NCBI GenBank assembly: GCA_020852955.1 | Contig: JADYZW010000051.1 | Span: forward strand, 62,001-126,000 | Length of the DNA stretch: 64,000 bases | Direction: 5' to 3' | Source: Deltaproteobacteria bacterium | Lineage (GTDB): Bacteria > Desulfobacterota > Binatia > UTPRO1 | In this document: piece by piece, positions 1 to 9,571 of the stretch | Numbering within the stretch: position 1 is the first letter of the stretch | Layout: the number at the start of each line of letters is the position of its first letter | The notes under the pieces: model-generated | What the model was told of the DNA's origin: nothing | The model's input: the letters and a program-made list of their open reading frames with translations, nothing else | The model's database searches: none | Program-made: the position numbers and the translations under genes

Positions 1-1279
1 GCGCGAAAACACGCTCGTGCTCGTGCTCTCCGACAACGGCGGCTCGGCGGAGGGCACGCCGACCGGCACGCCGAACGTGTTCGCCCCGGCCTTCGGGCGG
101 CCGGTGCCGGTCGACGAGGTCGTCAAGCTCTACGACGTCATGGGCGAGGACGCGACGTTCCCGCACTATCCGATCGGCTGGGCCTGCTGCTCGAACACGC
201 CCTACCGGCTCTACAAGCAATACGCGCACCTCGGCGGCGTCGCCGACCCGCTGATCGTGTCGTGGCCGAAACGCATCACGACGACGGGGGCGCTGCGGAC
301 GCGCTTCGTGCACGTCGTCGACCTCTACCCGACGATCCTCGAGGCGGCCGGCATCGAGCGGCCCGCGACCCATCGTGGGCGGCGCCTCAAACCCGTCGAG
401 GGCGCGAGCGTGTTCGCCACCTTCGCCGACCCGGCCGCGCCGACGCGCGCCGCGCAGTACTTCGAGCTCGGCGGTCAGCGGGCCTTTCTCGACGGCGACT
501 GGCGGCTCGCGACGCGCCACGAACGGGGCACGCGCTTCGAGGACGACGTGTGGGAGCTCTACGACCTCGCGACCGACCCGAACGAGCTCGTCGACCTCGC
601 CGCCGAGCACCCGGACAAGGTGCGCGAGCTCGTGGCGAAGTGGAACGCCGCCGCCGAGCGCCACGGCGTCTTCCCCCTCGACGACCGCAACCTCGTCGTC
701 AAGATGGTGCAGGATCGGCAGCGGCGCGGCATTCGCGCCGACTGGGAGCTCGCGCCGCCGCTCGAGCGGCTCGCCGGCCAGGTCGCCCCGCTCGTCTGTC
801 CCTTTGCGCACGAGATCGCCGTCGAGCTCGAACGGCCGGAGGGACGCGGCGACGGCGTGCTGCTCGCGCACGGATCGCGGCACGCGGGCTACGTGCTGCA
901 CGTGCGCGACGGGCGGCTCGTGTACGAGCAGAGCCTGGCGCCGTGGAACGAGCGCATCGAGAGCGAGGTGGCTCTGCCGACCGGCCCGGTCACCGTGCGC
1001 TACGTGCAGACGATGACCGCGCGTCCCTTCGACGGATCGGGCGCGCTCTGGGTCGGCGACCGCAAGGTCGCCGAGCACACGTTCGCGCGCATGCTCTTCG
1101 CGACGTCCTATGACGGCTTCTCGCTCGGCGCCGACCTCGGGAACCGCGTCTCGACGCTGTACGACGGTCCCAATCCCTTCCAGGGCCGCATTGTGCGCGT
1201 GAAGATTCACGTCGATACGACCCCGTTCAACGCGATCGAGACGATGCGCTTCATCGAGGCGATGAGCATTCGGGTGTAG
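1..1279 (+). CDS. Sulfatase (arylsulfatase family), C-terminal part, 5' end outside window
   Basis: Hydrolyses sulfate esters, probably in the periplasm. The frame is open from base 2, so about 425 C-terminal residues are visible and the N-terminal half, with the CxPxR cysteine that becomes formylglycine, is missing. The first visible motif, [11 protein letters not shown], holds the Asp-Asn metal-ligand pair of the family. The stretches [19 protein letters not shown] and [14 protein letters not shown] are typical of the sulfatase C-terminal subdomain. A further tail of about 110 residues rich in beta-strand-like sequence follows, as in large AtsA-type enzymes. The gene for its activating enzyme begins 8 bases downstream, which supports the call. 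The substrate cannot be told. Confidence 0.9.
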   Translation, partial: RENTLVLVLSDNGGSAEGTPTGTPNVFAPAFGRPVPVDEVVKLYDVMGEDATFPHYPIGWACCSNTPYRLYKQYAHLGGVADPLIVSWPKRITTTGALRTRFVHVVDLYPTILEAAGIERPATHRGRRLKPVEGASVFATFADPAAPTRAAQYFELGGQRAFLDGDWRLATRHERGTRFEDDVWELYDLATDPNELVDLAAEHPDKVRELVAKWNAAAERHGVFPLDDRNLVVKMVQDRQRRGIRADWELAPPLERLAGQVAPLVCPFAHEIAVELERPEGRGDGVLLAHGSRHAGYVLHVRDGRLVYEQSLAPWNERIESEVALPTGPVTVRYVQTMTARPFDGSGALWVGDRKVAEHTFARMLFATSYDGFSLGADLGNRVSTLYDGPNPFQGRIVRVKIHVDTTPFNAIETMRFIEAMSIRV

Positions 1280-1287
1280 GGGCGGGG

Positions 1288-2157
1288 ATGGGTGGCGGCG
1301 ACGCGATGATCGCGGTGCCGGGCGGACGCTACGTCGTCGGGTCCGACGAGCACTACGCGGAGGAGCGCCCGGCGCGCGCGGTCGCGATCGCGGCGTTCCG
1401 GATCGACGCGACGCCGGTCACGAACGTGGCGTTCGCTGCCTTCGTCGCCGCGACGGGGTGGGTGACCGTCGCCGAGCGCGCCGATCCGCCCGGTTCCGCC
1501 GTGTTCGCGATGACGCAGGGCCCCGTCGACCTTCACGAACCCTCGCACTGGTGGCGCTTCGCGGCCGGGACGACGTGGCGCGCGCCGTTCGGCCCCGGCT
1601 CGACGATCGTCGGCCGCGACGATCACCCGGTCGTGCACGTCGGGCTCGCCGACGCCGAAGCGTATGCCGCGTGGCGGGGCGCGCGGTTGCCGACCGAGAC
1701 GGAATGGGAGGCGGCCGCACGCGGCGGCCTCGCCGGCGCCGCGTACGCGTGGGGCGACGAGCTCCTGCCCGACGGGCGACTCCTCGCCAACGTCTGGACC
1801 GGCGCGTTCCCCTGGTACTTCGCGCGCGGCGGCGTGCCGGGCACGACGCCCGTCGGATCGTTCCCGCCGAACGGCTTCGGGGCCTACGACATGATCGGCA
1901 ACGTGTGGGAGTGGACCGCGTCGCCGTTCACGGCGCCGGCAGCGAGCCCGCGCTGCGCGTGTGCGGCCGGCGATCCGACGGAGGCGGGCGCCGCGCGTCC
2001 CGCGGGGGTCGCGCGCCCGGCGACCGTCGCGCTCAAGGGCGGCTCGTATCTCTGCGCGGCCGAGTACTGCGCTCGCTACCGACCCGCGGCGCGCATCGGC
2101 CTCACGCCGGACTCGACCACCGCGCACGTCGGCTTCCGCTGCGCGGCCGACGCCTGA
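1288..2157 (+). CDS. Formylglycine-generating enzyme (FGE/SUMF1 family)
   Basis: Oxidises the CxPxR cysteine of sulfatases to formylglycine, using oxygen and a copper-bound cysteine pair. The 289 residues span one FGE-sulfatase domain: an N-terminal [15 protein letters not shown] strand, [15 protein letters not shown] near 133-147, MIGNVWEWT near 202-210, and [19 protein letters not shown] near 251-269. Cys256 and Cys261 have the C-x4-C spacing of catalytic aerobic FGEs, so this is an active enzyme and not one of the many FGE-like binding proteins. A G-rich ribosome site precedes ATG 1288; ATG 1306 is an alternative start. It directly follows the sulfatase and could also serve the sulfatase at 56-58 kb. 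Confidence 0.93.
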   Translation: MGGGDAMIAVPGGRYVVGSDEHYAEERPARAVAIAAFRIDATPVTNVAFAAFVAATGWVTVAERADPPGSAVFAMTQGPVDLHEPSHWWRFAAGTTWRAPFGPGSTIVGRDDHPVVHVGLADAEAYAAWRGARLPTETEWEAAARGGLAGAAYAWGDELLPDGRLLANVWTGAFPWYFARGGVPGTTPVGSFPPNGFGAYDMIGNVWEWTASPFTAPAASPRCACAAGDPTEAGAARPAGVARPATVALKGGSYLCAAEYCARYRPAARIGLTPDSTTAHVGFRCAADA

Positions 2158-2224
2158 GCGCGGCGGGCGCGGCCCTCAGGATTGGCAGGGTCGGGAGCGT
2201 GGGCTAGAGCACGGACCGATCGAC

Positions 2225-3637
2225 GTGCCGCTGCGCACCCACAAGACCCGCATCGTCGCTACCATCGGACCGGCGTCGGCGTCGCCCGACGTGCTGGAGC
2301 GGATGATCCTCGCCGGCATGGACGTGGCGCGCCTCAACTTCTCTCACGGTGACTTCGCAGCTCATGGCCGGTACATCGAAGGCCTTCGCGCTGCGGCCGT
2401 GCGCGCCGGGCGACCGGTCGCGATCATGGCGGACCTCTCCGGGCCGAAGATGCGGATCGGGACGCTCGCGACCGAGCCGATCACGCTTCGCGCGGGCGAC
2501 CGCCTGACGCTCGCCACCGACGACGTCGTCGGCACGGCCGAGCGCGTGTCGGTGACCTTTGCGCGCCTGCCCGAGGTCGTGAAGCCGGGCGACGTGCTGT
2601 CGCTCAACGACGGCTACATCCAGCTCGAGGTCGCCGCGGTCGGCGGCCGCGAGGTCGCGTGCGCGGTGCGGGTCGGCGGCGAGCTCCGGTCGAAGAAGGG
2701 CCTGAACCTTCCGGGTATCGACCTCGGGATCGGCGCCTTCACCGAGCGCGATCGCGAATGCCTGGCGTTCGCGCTCGCGCACGGCGTCGATGCGGTGAGC
2801 CAGTCGTTCGTCGAGGGCGCCGCCGACGTCGACGCCGTGCGCGCGGCGGCGCGCGCCCTCGGCCACGAGCCCTTCGTCATCGCCAAGGTCGAGCGCGCGC
2901 GAGCGCTCGATCGCCTCGACGAGATCCTCGAGGCCGCCGACGGCGTGATGATCGCGCGCGGCGACCTCGGGGTGGAGGTGCCGATCGAGCGCATCGCGGT
3001 CGTGCAGAAGGAGGTCATACGGCGCGCCAATCGGCGGGCGAAGCCGGTCATCACCGCGACCCAGATGCTCGAGTCGATGACGACCTACCGCCTGCCGACG
3101 CGCGCCGAGGCGACCGACGTCGCCAACGCCATCCTCGACGGCACCGACGCCGTGATGCTCTCCGGCGAGTCGGCGCTCGGGGCCTTTCCGGTCGAATCGA
3201 TCGCGATGTTGGCGCGAATCGCGACCGCGGTCGAGCCGACGCGGCGTCGGCTCACGGTCGCCGAGATGTACGCCGGCGTCGATCTCCGCGACCGGCTCCT
3301 GCCCGAGCACCTCGCCCTCCTCGGCATCGAGGCGAGCGTCGAGTACCGGAGGCCCGCCGCCATCTTCGCGCGCACGGACGACGGTGCCTCGGCCCGCCGC
3401 CTCGCCGCTTTCCGCCTCCCGGTCTGGACGGTCGCCGTCAGCGACGACGTCCGCACCACGCGGCAGCTGCTCTTCTCGTGCGGCGTCGTCCCCGTCCACC
3501 TGCCCGCGGCCCCGGCGGCGTGGAACGCCTTCGTTCGCGAGTGGCTCGGCGAGCACGATCTCCCCGGCGACTTCGCCGTGCTCACGCAGCGGACGGAGGC
3601 CGAGGGAAACCACCGCGTCGACTTCATCGACCGGTAG
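2225..3637 (+). CDS. pyk: Pyruvate kinase
   Basis: Transfers phosphate from phosphoenolpyruvate to ADP, the last step of glycolysis, in the cytoplasm. The 470-residue length is normal for the family. Visible motifs are [12 protein letters not shown] (7-18), LNFSHG (37-42), [12 protein letters not shown] (68-79), the catalytic IAKVER around Lys221 and Glu223, [10 protein letters not shown] with Asp247, and [10 protein letters not shown] (276-285). GTG 2225 is chosen because homologues begin just before [10 protein letters not shown]; the open frame runs further upstream but that part is coding on the FGE gene instead. It ends 5 bases from the convergent MBL-hydrolase gene. The residue after KxE is Arg where Asn is usual, a mild departure. 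Confidence 0.95.
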   Translation: MPLRTHKTRIVATIGPASASPDVLERMILAGMDVARLNFSHGDFAAHGRYIEGLRAAAVRAGRPVAIMADLSGPKMRIGTLATEPITLRAGDRLTLATDDVVGTAERVSVTFARLPEVVKPGDVLSLNDGYIQLEVAAVGGREVACAVRVGGELRSKKGLNLPGIDLGIGAFTERDRECLAFALAHGVDAVSQSFVEGAADVDAVRAAARALGHEPFVIAKVERARALDRLDEILEAADGVMIARGDLGVEVPIERIAVVQKEVIRRANRRAKPVITATQMLESMTTYRLPTRAEATDVANAILDGTDAVMLSGESALGAFPVESIAMLARIATAVEPTRRRLTVAEMYAGVDLRDRLLPEHLALLGIEASVEYRRPAAIFARTDDGASARRLAAFRLPVWTVAVSDDVRTTRQLLFSCGVVPVHLPAAPAAWNAFVREWLGEHDLPGDFAVLTQRTEAEGNHRVDFIDR

Positions 3638-3642
3638 CGGCG

Positions 3643-4725
3643 CTACTGCGGCACCACGCCCACCCGGACCTCGTTCGACGCCGCCGGCAGGGTCACCAGC
3701 GTGCCGTCGTCGCCGAGGATCCAGCCCTCGGGGCGCACCCCGGCGACGCCGCGCAGGAACACCTTCGCGATCAGGGCGTTCGGGGGGGGCGGGTTCAGAT
3801 GGTACATCACGAGCAGGCGCACGCCGGCTTCGTTGGCGGCTTCCGCCGCCTCGACCGGCGTCGAGTGGTAGCTCGGGATGTCGCGCATGATCTTGGTGAC
3901 GCGCTCGCGGCCGGCGGCAGCCGCCGCTTCGCCGACCATGGCGATCAGGTGATTCGCCTGGGCCTCGTGGACGAGGACGTCGGCGCCGCGCGCCGCGGCG
4001 ACGAGGGCGGGGCTCTTCGCGGTGTCGCCGCTCACGACTACCGACCGGCCACGGTAGTCGAAGCGATAGCCGTAGGCGGGCGTCACCGGCTCGTGGTTCA
4101 CCGCGAACGCGGTCACGAGGAGCCCGTCTTCCTCGAGCACCGTGACCGGTGGCTCGTTCGGCCGCGCCACGACCGGAAGCGCGCGCATGCGCTCGACCTC
4201 GGGCGGCAGGAAATCGGCGCCGTGGTGGGCGACGCGATACTGCGTGTCGAGCGCGTAGGCTTCCTGGAAGCCCGCGACGACGCGCTCGACGCCGGGGGGG
4301 CCGTAGACGCGCAGCGGCGCCGCGCGGCCGGCGGCCCAGGTCTGAAGGTTGAGCTCGCCGAGCTCGGCGATGTGGTCGGAATGAAAGTGCGTGGAGAAGA
4401 CGGCGCCGATGCGCGCGCCGTCCACGCGCATCAGCGCCAGGCGATTCCACGACTGCGGGCCGGTGTCGACGACCCAGAATCTGCCGGCGGCGAACACCGC
4501 GACGCACGCCTTCGCGCGCGTCGGGTGCGGCAGCGGGGCGTCCGAGCCGCAGATGGCGACGCGCAGCGCGTCGTCGGCGAGGAGCGCGTTGCCGCTCTGC
4601 GCGATCAGGCGCGGGATCATGCGCCGCAGCACGGCGTCCTGGAGCGTCGCCGAGCGCCAGAGAACGGCGAGCGCTGTCGCTCCGACCAGCAGGAGTCCGA
4701 CCGTGAGTCGGAGGAGTCGTCGCAT
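3643..4725 (-). CDS. MBL-fold metallo-hydrolase, membrane-anchored
   Basis: A 360-residue metallo-beta-lactamase-fold protein with an N-terminal hydrophobic segment (about residues 5-23) that should anchor it in the inner membrane or export it. THFHSDHI puts His113, His115, Asp117 and His118 in the HxHxDH zinc site, GDTAKS supplies the bridging Asp, and a late MYHLNPPP holds the last His. The layout resembles RNase Z/arylsulfatase-like MBL proteins, but an exported form argues against tRNA processing. It is the last gene of a minus-strand run, 37 bases after the HupE-like gene, so it may belong to that cassette. Substrate unknown. Confidence 0.85.
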   Translation of the reverse strand: MRRLLRLTVGLLLVGATALAVLWRSATLQDAVLRRMIPRLIAQSGNALLADDALRVAICGSDAPLPHPTRAKACVAVFAAGRFWVVDTGPQSWNRLALMRVDGARIGAVFSTHFHSDHIAELGELNLQTWAAGRAAPLRVYGPPGVERVVAGFQEAYALDTQYRVAHHGADFLPPEVERMRALPVVARPNEPPVTVLEEDGLLVTAFAVNHEPVTPAYGYRFDYRGRSVVVSGDTAKSPALVAAARGADVLVHEAQANHLIAMVGEAAAAAGRERVTKIMRDIPSYHSTPVEAAEAANEAGVRLLVMYHLNPPPPNALIAKVFLRGVAGVRPEGWILGDDGTLVTLPAASNEVRVGVVPQ

Positions 4726-4762
4726 GGCGCGTCCTCCTACCGGGTCGCCGCCGCCAGCGCCA

Positions 4763-5878
4763 TTACGCGAGGAGCGCGCGCGCGCGCTCGATCATCCAGC
4801 ACGCCGCGAGGGACCCCATGGCGTAGGTGGGCACCGCCTCGGCCCAGGCGGGAAGGCGCGCGACGACGGGGCGCGCGACGGTGCGGAGCGCGAGCACCGC
4901 CAGTACGAACGCGAGCTGTCCGAGCTCGATGCCGAGGTTGAAGCCGAGCAGCGCGAGCGGCACGGCGCCGGCCGGGAGCCCGGCCGCGCGGAGCATGCCC
5001 GCGAAGCCGAGCCCGTGGAGGAAGCCGAAGGCGAGCGCCATGAGCCAGGGCCGGCGGCGCATGCGCATCGCGGTCGCGGGGCCACCGGGCCGATCGCGCC
5101 GCTCCGGACGCGCGAGTTCGACGGCGAGCACGAAGATGCTGAACGCGATCAACACCTCGACGGGCGCCGGCGGCACGCGTGCGACGTCGAGGATGGCGAG
5201 CGTCAGCGTGGCGCTGTGGCCGAGCGTGAACGCGGTGATCGTCGCGACCAGGCGCCGCCAGCCGCTGGCGAGCAGGAGGAGGCCGAAGACGAAGAGCAGG
5301 TGGTCGTAGCCGGTCAGGATGTGGTCGACCCCGAGGCCGACGTAGCGACGCGCGACGTGGAGCGCGGTGTCGCGCGCCGGTACGACGAACCGCGCGTCGC
5401 GCGCCCGCAGGACCGCGTCGATCGTGCGTCCGTCGGCGAGCGCGAGATGCAGAAGGGCGTCGGTCTTGGCGCCGCCGAGCCCGTCGACGCCGAGGGTCGC
5501 GCCGACGAGGCCCGTCCCGCCGCACGCGACCGTCCAGCGCGACGTGAAGCTTTCCGTCGTCTCGTCGACCGCCGGTGGACCGCTGGCGGCGCATGTCGGC
5601 GGCAGGACCGGACGGAGCTCCGCGCCGATGAGGCGGAGCGTCGGAATCTTCCACGTGACCGCGAAGACGCCGGGCGCCGCTTCGCGGAGCTCGAGGAGGG
5701 CAGGCGAGAGCGCGTGCGCGCCGACGGGCGGGGGGGCGGCGGCGGGCGCGCCGAGCTCGAGGAGCAGCGCGAGCGCGAGGGGCCGGACGATCCGGGCGCG
5801 CCACGACGCGATGCCGCGCCGGGCCGCGCCGCGTTCCGAGCCGGCGGCGCACCCGACGAGCGCGCGGCTATCCGGCAT
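4763..5878 (-). CDS. HupE/UreJ-like integral membrane protein
   Basis: A 371-residue protein with a signal-like segment near residues 30-54, a soluble domain that starts [16 protein letters not shown], and a C-terminal membrane domain of about six helices. The membrane part shows [40 protein letters not shown] and [12 protein letters not shown], the conserved His/Asp/Glu positions of the HupE/UreJ_2 family. HupE and UreJ are linked to nickel or cobalt uptake, but this long form with a soluble N-domain has no proven role. ATG 5878 overlaps the end of the PPIase gene by 11 bases, so translation is probably coupled. No hydrogenase or urease gene is nearby. Confidence 0.85.
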   Translation of the reverse strand: MPDSRALVGCAAGSERGAARRGIASWRARIVRPLALALLLELGAPAAAPPPVGAHALSPALLELREAAPGVFAVTWKIPTLRLIGAELRPVLPPTCAASGPPAVDETTESFTSRWTVACGGTGLVGATLGVDGLGGAKTDALLHLALADGRTIDAVLRARDARFVVPARDTALHVARRYVGLGVDHILTGYDHLLFVFGLLLLASGWRRLVATITAFTLGHSATLTLAILDVARVPPAPVEVLIAFSIFVLAVELARPERRDRPGGPATAMRMRRRPWLMALAFGFLHGLGFAGMLRAAGLPAGAVPLALLGFNLGIELGQLAFVLAVLALRTVARPVVARLPAWAEAVPTYAMGSLAACWMIERARALLA

Positions 5879-6860
5879 GCTCGTCCTCCACCCGGACGAC
5901 GTACGCGGCGCGGAGCTCGTCCATCATGTGGGCGAGGTACCGGTCGCGGCGCTCGGCGCGCCAGGCGCGGAGCACCCGCGAGCGGACGGCGTCGAGCGGC
6001 GGCAGGTCGCCGGCGCGCTGCGCGCTCACCCGGACGAGGTGGAGGCCGTACGGAGAGCGGATCGGCTCCGACCAGGTGTCGGGGGGGAGCGCGAGCGCCG
6101 CCGCCGCGAAGGCGTCTCCGAACGTCTTGGCGAGCTCGGCGCGCGAGACGCCGCGGAACGCGCCGCCGGCGACGAACGGGTCTCCGAGGCGGGCGGCGGC
6201 GGGGTCGACGCGCTCGGTGCGCAGGCGTGCGAGCAGCGCCCGCGCGTCCGCTTCGAGCGCGGCGCCGCGTGTCGTTGCGTTCAAGAACACCTGCGTCAAG
6301 GTGACGGCGTCGCTCCGCCGATAGCGCGCCGGCCGCCGCGCCATGAAGGCGACGAGCTCGCGATCGAGCGCCTCGCCCGTCGGCTCGTCCTGCGTGCTCG
6401 CAGCCTTGGCGAGGAGCCGCATCTTGGTGACGAGGGCGTTGCGGACGACGACGTCGTCCTTGTCGAGCCCGAGCGCGACGCCGCGCCGGTAGGCCGCCTC
6501 CGCGTCGCCTGCCGCCTCGCCATAGAGGAAGCGCACCTTCTCGACGATGCGCCAGCGGACGGCACCGTCGCCGCGGTCGAGGCCGAGCACCAGCGCCTCG
6601 CGGTAGAGCATCTCCTCGTCGGCGGCGCGGGCGACGAGCGCGCGCAGTTCCTCGGGTGACGGGGGCCCGAGACTCCGCGCGTAGTCGTCGCGGATCTCGG
6701 CGACTCGCGCCGCCGAGATCACGATCGGATCGCGTCCGTGGGTAGCGCCCGGAGGGCTCGTCGCCGCCTGGAGCGCCGCGAGCCCGGCCCCGAGCACGAG
6801 AAAGTGCAGCGCCGGCAGGCGAGCTCCGACGCCGACGACGCGACCGACGGCGGCGTACAC
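5868..6860 (-). CDS. Peptidyl-prolyl cis-trans isomerase, parvulin (PpiC/SurA) type
   Basis: A predicted periplasmic folding helper of 330 residues. An N-terminal hydrophobic stretch (about 18-33) can act as signal or anchor. A helical N-domain follows, and the C-terminal half has the rotamase pattern: TLTQVFLNATTRG, then DPFVAGGAFRGVSRAEL and EPIRSPYGLHLVRVSAQRAG. It lies 6 bases after the DUF3604 gene and overlaps the HupE-like gene, so the three form a tight transcription unit. A dedicated chaperone for the exported DUF3604 protein or the membrane protein is a reasonable inference. Confidence 0.87.
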   Translation of the reverse strand: MYAAVGRVVGVGARLPALHFLVLGAGLAALQAATSPPGATHGRDPIVISAARVAEIRDDYARSLGPPSPEELRALVARAADEEMLYREALVLGLDRGDGAVRWRIVEKVRFLYGEAAGDAEAAYRRGVALGLDKDDVVVRNALVTKMRLLAKAASTQDEPTGEALDRELVAFMARRPARYRRSDAVTLTQVFLNATTRGAALEADARALLARLRTERVDPAAARLGDPFVAGGAFRGVSRAELAKTFGDAFAAAALALPPDTWSEPIRSPYGLHLVRVSAQRAGDLPPLDAVRSRVLRAWRAERRDRYLAHMMDELRAAYVVRVEDEHAG

Positions 6861-6866
6861 GGGCGG

Positions 6867-9257
6867 CTAGCGCGACGCCTCGAGCGTCCCGCGCCGCCCG
6901 TCCCAGACGCGGCCGTCGGTGCGGTCGTAGGCGCCGCTCGCGAGCCGGACGTCCATGCGGTGCGTCGTCGTCTCCGCGTTCGAGAGGTCGAGCCGCGCGG
7001 TGTGGAGCGTCAAGGTCGCGGTGCCGTGCTTGTTGATCCTGAGGCGCGCCTTCTTGACGCCGTCGATGCCGGCGGCCGGGTCGTCGTAGAGGTAGCTCCG
7101 TCCCGGGCTGCGCGTCTCGAAGGCGCCGGCGGGAAGCGTCGCGGTGTAGACGACGTCGTCGTCCGCCACGGTCACGGTGAGGCCGTTCGCGACGACGTCG
7201 AGCTCGGCCGGCAGCCGCCCGATGGTGAGCTTGAGCCGCAGCCGGTCGGTCGCGAGCGCCTTCCCGAACCGGAGCCTGCCCTTCGTGCCGAAGCGCTCCG
7301 GCTGGTAGTAGATCGGCGAGGTCCAGGCGCGCTCCTGGATCGTGTCGTCGGCGAGGCCGAGGCAGCACTCGCGATAGATGGTCGGGACCGACCCGAAGTC
7401 GGCGCAGTCGACGTTCAGGGAGTTGCAGAGCCGCTTGCTCCAGCGGCACACCGGGTTCTCGAGCACGCGGGCGTAGTAGAAGGCGCGCTCCTCGGGACGG
7501 AACGACGGGTCCTGCCAGACGCTGCAAAGCGACGAGGCGCCCGCGCCCGTCGGCGTGCAGGTGGCGAGATCGACGCCCGCCTTGCCGTGGGCGTCGCCCG
7601 CGACCTCGAAGACCCGCTCGTGCACCTGGCCGTCCGTGTCGGCCCAACCCTTCACGATCTGGATGCGCTGGAGCGGGGTGCTCGGCTCGCCGTTGCCGCC
7701 GGGATCCTGCATCGCCATGACTGCGAAGCGCGGGCTCCGCCGGCCGAGCGCGGGTCCGATCTCTCCGCCCATCGGTACGCCGTGCGTGTAGCCCTGCTCG
7801 ACGAAGGCGGGATCCTCGCAGGCGCCCTTCGGGGGATGTCCCCCGAAGAAGCGGACGATCGGCCGCGTGCCGCTCGTCGCGTACGCTTCGCGCCGCCGCA
7901 TGGCCGCGAAGAGCGCGTCGCGCGAGTTCTCCTCCGCCCACAGGACGGCGAGGCCGCCGCCGTTGGTGACGATGCCGCCGGGCGCGATCTTCGAGAGGAT
8001 GTTTTCGGCGCTGCCGTCGCGCACGCCGAGGTGTCCGGTGGTGCCGAAGTCGGCCTCGACGACGCCGCCGGCGAGGCTCGAGTGGCCGTCGGTGCCGCCG
8101 ACGAAGCCGAGCGCGAAGGGGTTGGCGCCGAGCGCGTCGTTCAGGCGCAGACCCTCCATGAGGGCGTTGCGGACGAAGTTCCGCGCCGGCAGCGGCTGGT
8201 CCTTGATCGTGTTGGCGAAGAGCTGCTGGCGCTGCAGCTGCTCGAAGCCGCAGAGCTCGTCGTTCGGCGAACTCGAGGGCTGACACTCCGAGCTGCCCTT
8301 CTGCTGGAAGACCTCGACGAGCGGCTCGTGGCCGGCACGCCGCTCGGCGTCGGCGCGCGCGAGCGGCGAGCCGTCGCCGTTCGCCGACTCGAACATGAGG
8401 CCGCCGCTCACGTTCGAGTTGTGCGGAATGGACACGAAGTCGCAGTTGCCGGGGGCGTCCAGGCAGTCGGCCTCGAGGACGCCGAAGAGGCCCTCGACGA
8501 GGGGCTGCTCGTAGTAGCTCGTCGGCAAGGCCGGTACCTCGGCGTTCCGGAAGATGATGTTGCGGTGCAGGTTGAAGCCGTCGAGGTTGTTCGTCCACTC
8601 GTAGGCGGGAAAGGTCGTGAAGGCGCAGGCGTCGGTGCGGTCGTAGAACTCCTCGGCGGCGTCGAGCGCGTCCTGCCACACGAGCGCCGCTTGGGTGAGG
8701 CAGTTCACGTTGCTCGGTCCGCAGAGGCCGAACCGCATCGGGTTGGCTGCCTGGATCGTCAGCGCGAACGCGATCACGACCGCCGGGAGCGGCGCGGTGA
8801 TGCCGTCGGGCGGGCTCGCGAGCTCGGCGCGGGCGTCCTGGCACATCGGATCGTCGTAGCCGGGCAGGCCCGCGGTGAGGCAGGTGCGGATCTCGCCGAG
8901 GAACTCGGAGTGGTCGGTGACGGCGGTGAAGTCGAGCGGCCGGCGGAGCTGCGCGAAGCGGGTCGGCAGATCCATCGCGTCGTAGGGAGGAAGGCCGATC
9001 TGCTCGCCGCGTGCGAAGCGGTAGGCGTCGCGCGGGGTCGTGCGCACCCGGACGAATGCCGCATCGCCGGAAAAGCTCGTGTGAATGTGGGTCTCGCCGA
9101 AGAACGGGCTCCGCAGCGGGTTGTAGCTCGCGCAGTCGGCCCGGGCCTCGCTGCGCACCCAGTCCTGCGGCGGTGGCTCCGCGACCGCCGCATCCGCGAC
9201 CGCGAACGCGAGGCACGCAGACGCTGCGAGGATGCCCGAACGTGGGGGGCGGCGCAT
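6867..9257 (-). CDS. DUF3604-domain exported protein
   Basis: A 796-residue protein of the DUF3604 family. It begins with a clear signal peptide (MRRPPRSGILAAS...AVAEP). The mature part opens with FGETHIHTSFSGDA, a PHP-like metal-binding motif, and later has AVTDHSEFLGEIRTC, PHNSNVSGG and FVGGTDGHSSLAGG, all His/Asp-rich sites that fit a multinuclear metal centre. Many cysteines in the mature protein suggest disulfides in the periplasm. ATG 9257 is chosen over a start 33 bases upstream because an AGGAGG ribosome site sits just before it. First gene of the unit with the PPIase and HupE-like genes. Function of the family is not established. Confidence 0.9.
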   Translation of the reverse strand: MRRPPRSGILAASACLAFAVADAAVAEPPPQDWVRSEARADCASYNPLRSPFFGETHIHTSFSGDAAFVRVRTTPRDAYRFARGEQIGLPPYDAMDLPTRFAQLRRPLDFTAVTDHSEFLGEIRTCLTAGLPGYDDPMCQDARAELASPPDGITAPLPAVVIAFALTIQAANPMRFGLCGPSNVNCLTQAALVWQDALDAAEEFYDRTDACAFTTFPAYEWTNNLDGFNLHRNIIFRNAEVPALPTSYYEQPLVEGLFGVLEADCLDAPGNCDFVSIPHNSNVSGGLMFESANGDGSPLARADAERRAGHEPLVEVFQQKGSSECQPSSSPNDELCGFEQLQRQQLFANTIKDQPLPARNFVRNALMEGLRLNDALGANPFALGFVGGTDGHSSLAGGVVEADFGTTGHLGVRDGSAENILSKIAPGGIVTNGGGLAVLWAEENSRDALFAAMRRREAYATSGTRPIVRFFGGHPPKGACEDPAFVEQGYTHGVPMGGEIGPALGRRSPRFAVMAMQDPGGNGEPSTPLQRIQIVKGWADTDGQVHERVFEVAGDAHGKAGVDLATCTPTGAGASSLCSVWQDPSFRPEERAFYYARVLENPVCRWSKRLCNSLNVDCADFGSVPTIYRECCLGLADDTIQERAWTSPIYYQPERFGTKGRLRFGKALATDRLRLKLTIGRLPAELDVVANGLTVTVADDDVVYTATLPAGAFETRSPGRSYLYDDPAAGIDGVKKARLRINKHGTATLTLHTARLDLSNAETTTHRMDVRLASGAYDRTDGRVWDGRRGTLEASR

Positions 9258-9571
9258 GGAAGATCCTCCTCGGAGGCGACGATTCGGCACGGGACTCGGC
9301 AGATCTAGGAGTCTCAGGACGATCGTCCAACGTCAAGACGATAACGATCGGGCAGCGAGGTTTCGACCTCCGCGAGGATCTCGATCTCGGGAGAGGCTCC
9401 TCAATGGCCGCCGCGCCCGGTCTGGGATCGCCGAGGCGTATGCGCTACGCCGACGCCACGGAGGGGGCGGCCATGAGCGAGGCGAGCGGCGCGACGCGGG
9501 GACGGATCCGACGGCAGGGGCCGGCCGTCGCCGGCGGCGTTGTGCGGGCCTGGCCCTGAGGCGGTGGCGCC
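9258..9571. other. Intergenic region between divergent DUF3604 and GST-like genes
   Basis: About 314 bases with no convincing gene. The left end carries a candidate promoter and a 12-base palindrome for the DUF3604 operon. The rest has several overlapping open frames on both strands, but none with a recognisable protein. A ribosome-site-like GAGGCGG lies just before GTG 9572. Confidence 0.6.
9302..9330 (-). promoter_or_regulatory. Candidate promoter and palindromic operator of the DUF3604 operon
   Basis: On the minus strand TTGGAC (9325-9330) and TAGATC (9302-9307) are 17 bases apart, 45 bases before ATG 9257. A perfect palindrome GGACGATCGTCC (9317-9328) overlaps the -35 side, as an operator would. 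The -10 match is weak. Confidence 0.35.

Noticed and set aside
1961..2224. Possible N-terminal extension of pyruvate kinase
   Set aside because: The 88 extra residues are Arg-rich, overlap the end of the FGE gene and are absent in the family; GTG 2225 matches the usual N-terminus.
5314..9336. Minus-strand open frame of about 1,340 codons overlapping the DUF3604 and PPIase genes
   Set aside because: It is in a different frame from the real genes and its translation is Arg/Ala/Pro-rich with no recognisable domain.
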